Assembly (NCBI RefSeq): GCF_000169095.1
Contig: NZ_AAVU01000003.1
Span: 62,001 to 126,000, forward strand
DNA length: 64,000 nucleotides
Reading direction: 5' to 3'
Origin: Lyngbya sp. PCC 8106
Lineage (GTDB): Bacteria > Cyanobacteriota > Cyanobacteriia > Cyanobacteriales > Microcoleaceae
A model generated the notes under the pieces. The model was not told the origin of the DNA. It did no database searches and saw only the letters and a program-made list of their open reading frames with translations. Every line of letters starts with the position of its first letter. Position 1 is the stretch's first letter. Shown piece by piece: positions 25,371 to 34,697 of this stretch. The translations under genes were made by a program, and so were the position numbers.

Positions 25371-26600
25371 TCAGGCTTTGGATTGTATCCAAACTTGCAG
25401 TCCCTCAACTCGTAATCCCTTACCCCGAGTTCCACAAAATTGTCCGTTAGAACAAACCGGAACATCACCGACATTCTGGACATGAGCGGTATAACAAATC
25501 TCATAGTTTGAAGCTTGTGGCCCGGTGAGTTCAATCGCAAATCCTTCAATTTGTCTGCCTTTACCCGGTTCACCAACAAGCTGTCCTTCAGAAATCATCG
25601 GAGTATTTCCAACTTCAGAGATGTGCGCCATATACCGTAAACTCAAACCGGGAACGGAAGGAACAATACTAATTTGAAACCCTTCTAAAGGAAGACCTTG
25701 GCCGCGAGTTCCAGCATACTCTTGAGCGGCATATTCGCGATCGCCAAGTCTATGAATTGAAACTCCCACCTTTAACCCCACAGGAGCAACTCTAGTGGCT
25801 TTTGCCGAGGTTGATTTTCCGGAAATCGGAGCATTCCCAAAAACGATATGGGTTCCATCAATAGTCGGTGGCGTTTTAGGAACTTCCATACTGGGAACAA
25901 TAATCACCTCTTGAGGAGTCATAGAAGTCGGTTCACCCAAAATGACAATATCAGGATTAGCCGCAGGGGGAACAGAAGAAGTCAACTCACTAGAGGAGAC
26001 AGAGCGAATAATTTTTCCGCGAGAAATCGCCACGGCTAAAGATTTGCCAAAACTCGCCGAAACTTGTTCTTCGAGAACAACCCACTGTTGATCTTCTAAA
26101 CTCTCACCCGTCTCAACTAAAGTCAGCAAAGCAGACAAGGGATGAACTCCAGCAACGAGCGCTTCGACTTCTGTAGAAAACTCAGTTGGGGAATGGGTAA
26201 TTTGAGTTCGCAGTTGAGTTGCACTGTGTTTAGCACTGTCTAGGGATTCAAAAATACCCTGATCTTTGTGAGTCAGACTCAAAACTTGATCCAATACACT
26301 TAAGGCTTTTTGGCGTTGGTTTGGGAAGTCATTCGGTTGTATTTGATTATGTAGTCGTTTTTCTAAGTCGGATAGAGACATCTCGACTTGAGAAATTGAT
26401 TCCCCTTCTGTGATCACCTCTTGTTGCAGGCGGTTAAAGTCTCGATTGTACTTGACCAACTCCTCTAGTAACGTTTCTGATAGAGGTGTACCCGCTTGCT
26501 GAAGTTTTTGAGCGGCTTGTAAAAGATCAGAGCCTAAGCTTCCATGACATTTGGACAGAGAGGAGAGTTGTTGCTGCCAAGTTTGGGGTGTAGATTTCAT
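25371..26600 (-). CDS. Protein with C-terminal ChW-like repeats
   Basis: 409 residues. The N-terminal 170 residues are helical and polar. A Pro/Ser/Val-rich linker follows (about 200-270). The last 140 residues contain three degenerate ChW-type repeats with pattern G-x(6-9)-Y-x-A-h-x(3)-G-x(7-8)-G-x(2)-G-x(2)-G-x-G-x(3)-E-G, e.g. 'YTAHVQNVGDVPVCSNGQFC' and 'GTRGKGLRVEGLQVWI'. The usual tryptophan is missing. ChW repeats are best known from clostridial surface proteins. There is no signal peptide, so the location is unclear. Convergent with the MBL gene. Confidence 0.7.
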   Translation of the reverse strand: MKSTPQTWQQQLSSLSKCHGSLGSDLLQAAQKLQQAGTPLSETLLEELVKYNRDFNRLQQEVITEGESISQVEMSLSDLEKRLHNQIQPNDFPNQRQKALSVLDQVLSLTHKDQGIFESLDSAKHSATQLRTQITHSPTEFSTEVEALVAGVHPLSALLTLVETGESLEDQQWVVLEEQVSASFGKSLAVAISRGKIIRSVSSSELTSSVPPAANPDIVILGEPTSMTPQEVIIVPSMEVPKTPPTIDGTHIVFGNAPISGKSTSAKATRVAPVGLKVGVSIHRLGDREYAAQEYAGTRGQGLPLEGFQISIVPSVPGLSLRYMAHISEVGNTPMISEGQLVGEPGKGRQIEGFAIELTGPQASNYEICYTAHVQNVGDVPVCSNGQFCGTRGKGLRVEGLQVWIQSKA

Positions 26601-26805
26601 AGGTATTTACTTCAGTTGCTTTCCAATCTGAGTTTGTGATCACAATCACAAAATTTTATTGAACAAATAAGCAGTCAAATCTGCATAAAGTTTCAAAGTC
26701 GTTCCTAATGACATCATAGGTGCCGATGTTTTCATCTCATAGACTCCTAGAGAGAAAAGTTCGGAGACTCAGATTAATCAAGTGATTGTGCGTGAGGAAA
26801 ATCCT

Positions 26806-27039
26806 ATGACTTGTATTCATGAAGTTGTCAACCAGGCTTTAACCACAGGGTTTTTGAGTCTTGAGGCCGAAGAGCGACTCCGGCAATTGTTACAAACGAC
26901 TCAGTATGGAGTTGATGAGATGAATGCTTTTGTCAACTTGCAGCTTGCCGCGATGGCCGGAAAAATTAGACAAGAATCTCGGGAACGACTCCAACAACAA
27001 CGTGAGTCTGAATGTACTTTATCTTGTTCTGCCAGATGA
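26806..27039 (+). CDS. Small helical protein, unrecognised
   Basis: 77 residues from the ATG at 26806, chosen because GAGGAAA lies just upstream; an in-frame GTG at 26782 would add eight. It starts 'MTCIHEVVNQALTTGFLSLE', is wholly helical and charged, and ends with a Cys-containing tail. No family recalled. A single short gene. Confidence 0.6.
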   Translation: MTCIHEVVNQALTTGFLSLEAEERLRQLLQTTQYGVDEMNAFVNLQLAAMAGKIRQESRERLQQQRESECTLSCSAR

Positions 27040-27246
27040 ATATATACTGCCAGTCGTCTGTGGGATTTGAAGACTGGAAATGATACTGGGGTTCAGCCCA
27101 GCCCAAAAAGCTTAACTCTCGATCCTCGGTTAACGAGTAGCCAGGGTTCGGAAATCCCAATCCTCAAGAAGCACGTAATGACTCAGGATTCGTAGACCCA
27201 TCAATAAATCAATAATTTTTAGAAGTTATTCAAGTCCATACAGCAT

Positions 27247-27471
27247 TTATCCCCGATCAGTCCCAAAAACTTCCGCTTCAATACCAGTCCACCATTCCCC
27301 CAAATTCATCAAGTCTTGCTGAATCTCTGCCAACTCTTGTAAGTACGCTTCTGAACTTAGCTGAGAACGACGTTCCTGAAGTTTTTGCAATCGCAGTTGA
27401 ACGAGTAACCAAGGTTTAGAAATCCCCTCAGTTGCTTCTATATACTTGGCTAAATTTTCACTATTCATCAA
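27247..27471 (-). CDS. Small helical protein, unrecognised
   Basis: 74 residues, alpha-helical and charged ('SEAYLQELAEIQQDLMNLGE' then 'WWTGIEAEVFG'). It has no signal or membrane helix. The clean frame and codon use like its neighbours suggest a real cyanobacterial small protein. It is followed by sodB on the other side, both on the minus strand. Confidence 0.6.
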   Translation of the reverse strand: MMNSENLAKYIEATEGISKPWLLVQLRLQKLQERRSQLSSEAYLQELAEIQQDLMNLGEWWTGIEAEVFGTDRG

Positions 27472-27596
27472 TTTGTTAAAAAGATTAAAGCTATGGAAAA
27501 AACAGCCACCCTGAATGTGTGACTGTCCTTTATTGGTTTAACTTAGATAATTTTGAGGTCAGCGAACGACTAGACTCAATCGCTGATTTTCATTTT

Positions 27597-28202
27597 TTAT
27601 TGAGCCGCCGCTAAGTTTTCAGCGACGAAATCCCAGTTCACCAGTTTACCGAGGAAGTTATCAATGTAACCGGGGCGAGCATTCTGGAAGTCGAGATAGT
27701 AAGCGTGTTCCCAGACATCCATCGTCAGTAAAGGAGTTACTCCTTCAATGATGGGGTTGATCGCATTTAAAGTCTTTTTAACTTTGAGTGAGCCATTTTC
27801 TAGGACTAACCAAGCCCAACCACTACCAAATTGGGTTGCTCCTGCATTTTTAAACTCTTCTGCAAACTTCTCATAGCTGCCGAAGTCCGCATTAATTTTT
27901 TCAGCTAAAGCTCCACTTGGCTTTCCACCTCCACCGGGCTTCATACATTTCCAGAAGAAGCTGTGGTTCCAAACTTGAGCCGCATTATTGAAAATGCCGC
28001 TTTTGCTGGGATCATTAGCTGTAGCTTTAACGATTTCTTCGAGAGACTTATTGGCTAAGTCTGTTCCTTCAATCATCCCATTGAGCTTATTGACGTAAGC
28101 AGCATGGTGTTTGCCATGATGGAATGAGAAGGTTTGCTTAGACATCCCAGAGGATTCTAAGGCATCTGCGGGATAAGGTAATTCTGGAAGTTCAAAAGCC
28201 AT
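27597..28202 (-). CDS. sodB: Superoxide dismutase [Fe]
   Basis: About 201 residues from the ATG at 28202 ('MAFELPELPY'); three more codons upstream (28211) are possible. It has the Fe/Mn SOD ligands: His in 'HHGKHHAAYVNKLNG', His in 'AQVWNHSFFWKCMKPGGG', and 'DVWEHAYYLDFQNARPGY'. 'AQVWNHSFFW' and 'FGSGWAWLV' favour the iron type. It detoxifies superoxide in the cytosol. Confidence 0.95.
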   Translation of the reverse strand: MAFELPELPYPADALESSGMSKQTFSFHHGKHHAAYVNKLNGMIEGTDLANKSLEEIVKATANDPSKSGIFNNAAQVWNHSFFWKCMKPGGGGKPSGALAEKINADFGSYEKFAEEFKNAGATQFGSGWAWLVLENGSLKVKKTLNAINPIIEGVTPLLTMDVWEHAYYLDFQNARPGYIDNFLGKLVNWDFVAENLAAAQ

Positions 28203-28693
28203 CGTGTTCAATCCTCTCCGAACGACTGTAGATTTTAAGTTGAGCCTACCATCACTCGCACTTCCCCGATCAGGGTAGCAACGAGGTCTTCAATCAGGTC
28301 TACATAAATCTTTACATTTATTTCATTTTATAACAAACCGGATCAAACCCAAAACTTTTCTGTTCATCTTGATAAACAGTAAGTATATTCACTCCCGCGT
28401 ATCGGGTCGCGATCAACTCAATCTACTCAAACCTTAGCTATAATACCGAGTGTAATGGGAATAGTGCCTCTACCGTCAGATAGAAATAACAGGCTTGTTG
28501 ATTTTTTCAGCTTTGGTGACGACTCCCTGACAAAGGTGTTTTCGATCACTCTGGGGATCTGATCTCAATCATGCCCAAAGCATATTACATTTTGTAATAA
28601 TAAGTAAAGAATTAAAAACTTTCTGAATCGATTGAACGTTTACGTTTAAATATTCAAACGAATCGTCATAATCACCAATAAGGAAAAACTTGA
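28203..28693. other. Divergent region between sodB and a histidine kinase gene
   Basis: About 490 bp, A/T-rich, without a supported ORF. It contains promoters for both genes. I see no clear Fur box or other operator by eye. Confidence 0.45.
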
Positions 28694-30877
28694 ATGAATT
28701 TGGAGCAATGGTGGGAAGAACAAGAACTGATCTTAAACCAGATCGACAATGCGATCGCCCTATTTGATCCAAACTCACATCTAATTTTATTCAACCTCAA
28801 ACTCGCTCAAACCTGGGGCTTATCAAGCGAATTCTTAGCAAGTCAGCCCGATTGTGACACTGTTTTTAGAGAAATTGTCAATCAAGGATATTGGAGTGAA
28901 GAACAATGTCAACACTTAAAAGCTTGTTTACTCAAGTCTGAATCTCAAGGATCAGCTTTTTGCCTAGAACAAAACAATGGAGTTTGTTTAGAAGTTTACA
29001 CCACCATCACGCCCAGTGGGGGATGCCTATTTACCTTTCGAGAAGTCACCCCCCTCCGCAACTCCCAAGCGAGTCTAAACTCCGAAGTTCGACGGTTAAA
29101 ATTCCTTCTGGGTTTAAACGAACGGTTGCAAGACTCCGATAACCTACGAGAGATTGCTCAGTTTGCCCTAAACTATCTAGTGCGGGTGATGAATGCAGCT
29201 TTTGGGGATGTCAAAGTGGTCACAGGAGAAGGCAAGCAACGCCAAGCTGGTGCGATCAGTAACAATATCTCCAGTCAATTTGTCGCCACCTACGGAGAAC
29301 CTGTGATCGCGGAAATGCAACAATTATTGGAGAAAGGCATTCCCTACGGTCAAGGCTTACTTTGGGAAGTGGTCGAAACGGGTGAAGCGGTCTATGTAGA
29401 AGACTACGCCAACCATCCCCAAGCCATGGAGGGATTTCGTCATCCGGGAATTGGTCAGTTAGGCATTTTTCCGATTCCAGCCACCAACGGGGGAATCATC
29501 GGGGTATTAACCCTCGAATCTCGCAACCTCGAACAACTGCAAGCCTATCCTCAACGAGATATGCTTTATGCAGCCTGTCGTACCCTCGGTACCGCGATTG
29601 AACGCGCTCAAGCCCAAGATCGTCTGCGGCAAATCAATGAAGATTTAGAACGGGCGTCTCAGATGAAATCGGAGTTTCTAGCCTCCATGTCCCATGAACT
29701 GCGAACACCCCTCAATAGCATTTTAGGATTTTCTGACCTGCTCAAACGTCAAATTTCCGGTGAACTCAATCACCGCCAAATCAATCATGTGAAACTGATT
29801 GAAAAAAGTGGTCAACACTTGTTGCAGCTGATCAACGATATTCTAGATTTATCCAAAATCGAAGCGGGTAAAACAGAACTCAATATCCAAGCCGTTGAGG
29901 TTCACCGCCTTTGTAACGAGTGTCTAAAAATGATCCAACCTCGGGCAGATAAAAAACGACTTGCTCTCTCGTTAGAATTGGATTACCGACTTAACCAGGT
30001 GGCACTTGATGAGCGTCGAGTCCGACAAATCATCATTAATTTACTGTCTAATGCGGTCAAGTTTACACCCGAGGCTGGCATCATTAAACTGAGTGGACGC
30101 TTGGCTTATGGATCTCAGATGGAAGGAGATTATCGTCCGGATTGTTCTCCGGTTAATGCCAGTACGCCTTACTTATGTCTGGAAGTGCAGGATTCAGGAA
30201 TTGGTATTCCAGAAGATCGTTGGCATCTGCTGTTTCGTCCCTTTCAACAGGTGGACGCTTCTCTAACGCGACGACATGAGGGGACAGGTTTAGGTTTGGC
30301 TTTAACAAAACGTTTGGCTGAACTTCATGGGGGTACTGTTTCCTTGCAGTCGGATGTCAATCAAGGCAGTCGGTTTCGTGTTTGGCTTCCGTTGACAGAG
30401 ATGCGACAGACATTAGCCGAGAGTCCGATTGATCCCGCTTTGGAAATCTCATCTAAACTGAAAGATGCCAGTTTAACCTCAAAGACTCGTAATGCTCCTC
30501 GAATTCTGGTTGTTGAAGACCAACCTTTTAACCAATTGCTCGTTTCGGAGATCTTGGAGTTAGAAGGATATCAAGTTGAACTGATCTGTGAAGGTCAAAC
30601 GATGATGGATATGATTAACTCACCATTTGTACGAGCGAGTATGTTGCCAGACGTGATCTTAATGGATATTCAACTTCCCGAAGTTGATGGGTTTGAACTG
30701 ATGGGTCAACTCAAAAAACATTCGATTTGGCAGTCAGTTCCGGTGGTGGCTGTGACCGCAATGGCGATGGCCGGAGATCGCGATCGCTGTCTTGAGGCAG
30801 GTGCGATCGCCTATCTGAGTAAACCTTTGGATGTGGATCAAGTGTTAGCGACGGTTAAATCTTTACTACCAAGCTAA
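28694..30877 (+). CDS. Hybrid sensor histidine kinase (PAS-GAF-HisKA-HATPase-REC)
   Basis: 727 residues, no membrane helix. A PAS-like region (about 10-115) is followed by a GAF domain (about 140-300). HisKA carries the phospho-acceptor His334 in 'SMSHELRTPLNSILGFSDLL', and the ATPase domain has 'NLLSNAVKFTPEAG', 'DSGIGIPED' and 'GTGLGLALTKRL'. The C-terminal receiver (about 600-727) has Asp658 in 'ILMDIQLPEVDGFELM' and 'YLSKPLD'. No bilin-binding Cys is obvious in the GAF domain. The signal is unknown and there is no partner regulator adjacent. Confidence 0.93.
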   Translation: MNLEQWWEEQELILNQIDNAIALFDPNSHLILFNLKLAQTWGLSSEFLASQPDCDTVFREIVNQGYWSEEQCQHLKACLLKSESQGSAFCLEQNNGVCLEVYTTITPSGGCLFTFREVTPLRNSQASLNSEVRRLKFLLGLNERLQDSDNLREIAQFALNYLVRVMNAAFGDVKVVTGEGKQRQAGAISNNISSQFVATYGEPVIAEMQQLLEKGIPYGQGLLWEVVETGEAVYVEDYANHPQAMEGFRHPGIGQLGIFPIPATNGGIIGVLTLESRNLEQLQAYPQRDMLYAACRTLGTAIERAQAQDRLRQINEDLERASQMKSEFLASMSHELRTPLNSILGFSDLLKRQISGELNHRQINHVKLIEKSGQHLLQLINDILDLSKIEAGKTELNIQAVEVHRLCNECLKMIQPRADKKRLALSLELDYRLNQVALDERRVRQIIINLLSNAVKFTPEAGIIKLSGRLAYGSQMEGDYRPDCSPVNASTPYLCLEVQDSGIGIPEDRWHLLFRPFQQVDASLTRRHEGTGLGLALTKRLAELHGGTVSLQSDVNQGSRFRVWLPLTEMRQTLAESPIDPALEISSKLKDASLTSKTRNAPRILVVEDQPFNQLLVSEILELEGYQVELICEGQTMMDMINSPFVRASMLPDVILMDIQLPEVDGFELMGQLKKHSIWQSVPVVAVTAMAMAGDRDRCLEAGAIAYLSKPLDVDQVLATVKSLLPS

Positions 30878-31036
30878 AGAATCAGGTGATCAAACAATTG
30901 AGATTTTTAAAAATCTTTCAGGGGCATTCAGCACAACAACTGAATAGGCTTTAGTCTACTTCAATGTAGTCTCAAGAATAATATATCCCTCTTCTGTCAC
31001 TCTCCGGATTCAAGAGCTAAAAAATCAGAAAGTCTA

Positions 31037-31167
31037 TCAAGAAAAATCAACGGGTTGAAATTGATTCATGACATCAATGAGGTGATGAAATCCTCGTAAC
31101 ATAGAAGAACTAGGTATAACATCTAACCAGGGGTTAACTAACCAGAATAAAACAATGGGTTGAATAA
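31037..31167 (-). pseudogene. Unidentified C-terminal gene fragment at island border
   Basis: An open minus-strand frame ending at a TGA (31037) reads 'FWLVNPWLDVIPSSSMLRGF' then 'HHLIDVMNQFQPVDFS'. This looks like genuine coding sequence, perhaps the end of a membrane protein. It is cut off upstream by the tnpB remnant at 31168. The family is unknown. Confidence 0.35.
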
Positions 31168-31543
31168 TTAAATGGATTCGTGCGCGGAATTGTTACACGG
31201 ATTAAAATTCGCTTCACAATGCTTTCGACAAGATTTAGAAAGATTATCCAAAAAATATCGATGTGGCACACTCAAAGATGCCCTAGTGACCTTAGCAAGT
31301 TGCTGTGTCGTTACTTTTATTTTGCGGATTATATTGGCATTGCCGTTACAATCGGCGTTAATTAGTTGTCCTTTATAATCTATGTATAATCCTCTTTTAA
31401 TTCGCTTTCCTGATGCTTTCCACCCTGAGGGTTTTTCACCGAATGTAGGCAGAGTATCAGCATCTAAAAAACTAGCTTTCGAGGTGTAAGATTCTTCAGT
31501 CTCAATAAATTCTATCCCTTGCTGTTCAAAGAGTTGAGCAGTT
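31168..31543 (-). pseudogene. tnpB (IS200/IS605 OrfB) 3' remnant, copy 1
   Basis: The minus strand encodes only the C-terminal third of a TnpB protein: 'FIETEESYTSKASFLDADTL', 'TFGEKPSGWKASGKRIKRGL', then 'INADCNGNANIIRKI', the RuvC-III-like segment, and an end '...NSAHESI'. The RuvC-I/II regions and zinc finger are absent. Nearly the same sequence occurs at 47625-48255 in the same orientation. It marks the left border of the accessory island. Confidence 0.85.
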
Positions 31544-31773
31544 GATTTGTATGAGTTCTACTAAAACATTCCAAGGGTAGAGATAAGCCAGGACAACTTC
31601 TGTAAGTATTAAATTGACTGCGAAAGCACCCAAGATGGCGATCGAAGCGAAACTTGACGAGGTGAAGCCAAAGCCTATCAGACCGTCACCACGGGTGGTC
31701 TGCTGTTGAGACAAACCCTCATCAAGCAATAGTTTAGGACAGCTCGCTCCTTTTCCTGTCTCTTATTCACCTA

Positions 31774-31959
31774 ATGTTCGAGTTTAGAAATAATGAAAGC
31801 CCCAAAGAGTTCGAGTATTGGAAAACAAGTACATTTCATTTCTGTGTACAAGATCCAGACATTGAAGGTCTTGTCGAAAAAATAGTCGCTCATGGTGGCA
31901 AACAAAGGATGCCGATTCGGGAGTATTACCCTGGTGAAAAGCCCTACAAAATGGGTTGA
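31774..31959 (+). pseudogene. VOC/glyoxalase-family fragment
   Basis: About 61 codons. 'TFHFCVQDPDIEGLVEKIVA' and 'HGGKQRMPIREYYPGEKPY' match the central part of VOC-superfamily (glyoxalase/bleomycin resistance) proteins. It lacks both the start and the C-terminal beta strands with the last metal ligand, and ends at a TGA right after the homologous part. Non-functional remnant. Confidence 0.7.
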
Positions 31960-32009
31960 GGAGTTAAAATGGCGGTTTCCTTCAACCTTGCAAAAAGGGT
32001 GGCAAGAAA

Positions 32010-33362
32010 GTGAATCGCGGGGGGAAAGCGCGATCGCCTGTAGAAACTATACGAGGCAAGTTAAAAATGGCAGAGCGTAACATGGGATTTTGGTCAGTGG
32101 TTGCCGTCGGCATCGGTGGCATGGTGGGTGGTGGCATCTTCGCCGTTTTGGGGTTATCGGTGCAGTTAGCCCAGGGAGGCGCACCGTTAGCGTTTGCGAT
32201 CGCCGGTACGATTGCCCTACTCACGACCTATGCTTATGTCCAACTCTCGATCGCTTTCCCCAGTCGAGGCGGAACCGTCACCTTCTTAAATAAAGCCTTT
32301 GGCACCGGCGTTCTGACCGGAGGAATGAACCTGTTGCTGTGGCTGAGTTATATCGTGATGCTTTCTCTCTACGCATCTGCATTTGGTAGCTACGGTGCCG
32401 TGTTTTTCCCAGAGTCTGCCCAAGTCTGGATCAGGCATCTACTCATCAGTGGGGCGATCATCGGCATTACTGGGCTTAACTTTCTGAGCGCCGATTTGAT
32501 TGGTAAAGCCGAAAGCTGGATTGTTGCCTTCAAACTCATCATCCTGGGCGTATTTATTGGCATTGGTGCGCGAGGCGTTGATCTAGCGCAATTACAACCC
32601 TCTACTTGGGCTTCGCCTCTGTCGATCATTTCAGGAGGCATGATTATTTTCTTAGCGTTTGAAGGCTTTGAGCTGATGGCTAACACCGCCGAAGACGTAA
32701 AGAATCCTGAGCGTACATTGCCTCGTGCTTATTATTCAGCGGTTGTATTTGTGCTGTTTCTGTACATTCTGATTGCTGGCATCACCGTAGGCTCTTTACC
32801 GACTGAACAAATCGTTGCGGCTAAAGAATACGCATTGGCGGCGGCGGCTAAACCATTCATGGGGCAGGCTGGTTTTAGTTTAATTGCGATCGCCGCTTTA
32901 CTTTCAACGGCTTCAGCACTCAATGCCACACTTTACGGCACTTCACGCCTGAGTTTTATCATTGCTAAATCTGGAGAGTTACCCACTTCGTTAGAAAAAA
33001 AGATCTGGAATCAGCCAGTTGAGGGGTTATTAATTACCAGTGGCTTAACCCTAATTATTGCGAATGTGTTCGATCTCTCTGGCATCTCGACAATGGGTAG
33101 CTCAGGCTTTTTACTCATTTTTGCGGCTGTCAACTTTGCTAATGTGCGGCTTTATAAACGAACGAATAGCTATCGATGGATTTCATTTTTGGGTACTGTT
33201 GCCTGTCTCGCTGCTGTGGTTGTGCTACTCGCTCAAACCGCCCAAACAAATCCGAGAAATCTCTGGATCGTGATTGTAATGGTAGGTCTGGCATTTGCGA
33301 TTGAGATCGTTTATCGACAACTAACCAATCGTGAAATTCATCTCAGCGTTCGGCGTGATTGA
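32010..33362 (+). CDS. APC-family amino acid permease
   Basis: About 450 residues (GTG start at 32010) or 431 from the ATG at 32067, which begins closer to the family consensus 'MAERNMGFWSVVAVGIGGMV'. Twelve or so membrane helices cover the chain. The first-helix motif 'VGIGGMVGGGIFAVLG' and 'FLAFEGFELMANTAEDVKNP' followed by 'ERTLPRAY' are typical APC-superfamily features. It probably takes up amino acids or polyamines; the substrate cannot be inferred. It is one of the intact genes in an otherwise decayed island. Confidence 0.9.
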   Translation: MNRGGKARSPVETIRGKLKMAERNMGFWSVVAVGIGGMVGGGIFAVLGLSVQLAQGGAPLAFAIAGTIALLTTYAYVQLSIAFPSRGGTVTFLNKAFGTGVLTGGMNLLLWLSYIVMLSLYASAFGSYGAVFFPESAQVWIRHLLISGAIIGITGLNFLSADLIGKAESWIVAFKLIILGVFIGIGARGVDLAQLQPSTWASPLSIISGGMIIFLAFEGFELMANTAEDVKNPERTLPRAYYSAVVFVLFLYILIAGITVGSLPTEQIVAAKEYALAAAAKPFMGQAGFSLIAIAALLSTASALNATLYGTSRLSFIIAKSGELPTSLEKKIWNQPVEGLLITSGLTLIIANVFDLSGISTMGSSGFLLIFAAVNFANVRLYKRTNSYRWISFLGTVACLAAVVVLLAQTAQTNPRNLWIVIVMVGLAFAIEIVYRQLTNREIHLSVRRD

Positions 33363-33528
33363 GATAAATGGTGCTAAGTATCTGGACTCCTGTTTGCATT
33401 TTATCGGTGAAGCTTAACTCATACATCGCTCGTTAAATTTTATATCGTATTCAATCAATTCCATCAGGAAATCAAGTGATCGCCTGTTCACAATAATAAC
33501 AATTGACAAAATGATAGGAGAACAAACC

Positions 33529-33591
33529 ATGAAGCGGGAAATCAAAATTATTGCTAAAGGCTTGTTGATTTTCATTGTTACTCTGTTTTAG
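33529..33591 (+). pseudogene. 20-codon ORF with good ribosome-binding site, likely truncated gene start
   Basis: ATG at 33529 with AGGAG 8-9 nt upstream. It encodes 'MKREIKIIAKGLLIFIVTLF' and stops. It looks like the first residues of a membrane or secreted protein whose remainder has been lost. A short functional peptide cannot be excluded. Confidence 0.35.
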
Positions 33592-33620
33592 TAAAAGTAC
33601 ATTTTCTGTAAAGACTTTTA

Positions 33621-34697
33621 TCATTCATCATTAATCTTTGCCAGTTTGTATTTAGCTATTGCTGCTGAATCAATCTGGTGGGAGATTTTAGCTAAATAGC
33701 ACAGCTTGTCACAAATCTCATCTATGGACATTTGATGTTCTAAATTTAAAGTGAATTCTCCAGTAAAGTATTGAAGAAACTTTTCATCCACAATTCCGTT
33801 TCTGTGTGAGTATAAATGTCTTATTTGTAATATTTTTTCTATTTCATTTTGCTTAGAATCGTCAATAACATTCAAATTATTGATTTGTGGGTTATCTGAA
33901 ATAAAGCCTTTTACACTGCCCTTTTGCAATTTGCCAATTTTCTGTTTTGCCAAATAATTTACAAATTCTTGTAAATCTGAACAGTCTAGAACCTCTTTAA
34001 CTGTAACCTTGCTACCAGATTTTAATGTTGCTGGTTTTGCAAGAAAAATCTCATACAACAAATCAGATAGGTATGTTTCAAAATTATCGACAAAAGAAGA
34101 AAATAATATTCTTGCAAGAATTTTTCCTTCTTGATTAACTGTTGGTACACTTGGATCTATCGGATCAAGCATATGACCAAGATCATCTATTATCTTCAAA
34201 ATACTTTGATAATGTTCAATCAGTTTAGTTTTAGCATTTGTTGCATTCTTTATATGTACTTCAAACTGCTGGCTTACGCTTTTTATCTTTGGATACCCAC
34301 CTGACTTAAATTGTATCTCAGTAGGGTTTAGTAGTTTGACACTAGCACCGACTCTTTGATAGCTTTTCCCCTCGACAGCAACTAAAGAATCTGATTTTTC
34401 AACCTTGATTGCATAAAGTTTTTTGCCTTTATAAACAACATATTGATAAGATACCTGCGGCTGAGGCGAAAGAAGATCTAATGCTTTATGAGTAATGGCG
34501 TTAGCATGAAAATCTTCACTCAAACCGTTTATTTCGAGATTATCCGAAACACCTAAAATTATATAGCCACCATCAGCATTAGCGAATGAACTGATTAGTT
34601 GAGCAATATTTCTAGAAGGTGGCAAAACAGATTTATATTCAAGCTTAGAGCTTTCTGGTTGCCCAATTATTTTAACTACTTCATTTGTAATATCCAT
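33621..34697 (-). CDS. AlbA_2 (Schlafen-type) domain fused to HEPN-like domain
   Basis: 358 residues. The N-terminal 130 residues form an AlbA_2/Schlafen-like domain ('SSKLEYKSVLPPSRNIAQLI', 'SFANADGGYIILGVSDN', 'SYQRVGASVKLLNPTEI'). The C-terminal part (about 190-358) is a helical bundle with Arg293-x4-His298 in 'IRHLYSHRNGIVDEKF', which resembles RiboL-PSP-type HEPN domains and suggests RNase activity. The start ATG overlaps the stop of the ATPase gene by one base (TAATG), so translation is probably coupled. I infer a toxic effector controlled by the ATPase. I do not recognise this pair as a named system. Confidence 0.8.
   Translation of the reverse strand: MDITNEVVKIIGQPESSKLEYKSVLPPSRNIAQLISSFANADGGYIILGVSDNLEINGLSEDFHANAITHKALDLLSPQPQVSYQYVVYKGKKLYAIKVEKSDSLVAVEGKSYQRVGASVKLLNPTEIQFKSGGYPKIKSVSQQFEVHIKNATNAKTKLIEHYQSILKIIDDLGHMLDPIDPSVPTVNQEGKILARILFSSFVDNFETYLSDLLYEIFLAKPATLKSGSKVTVKEVLDCSDLQEFVNYLAKQKIGKLQKGSVKGFISDNPQINNLNVIDDSKQNEIEKILQIRHLYSHRNGIVDEKFLQYFTGEFTLNLEHQMSIDEICDKLCYLAKISHQIDSAAIAKYKLAKINDE

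Noticed and set aside
31526..31729. Minus-strand hydrophobic ORF of 67 codons next to tnpB copy 1
   Set aside because: It runs into the tnpB remnant and has no family resemblance I can support; could be part of a lost membrane gene but not claimable.
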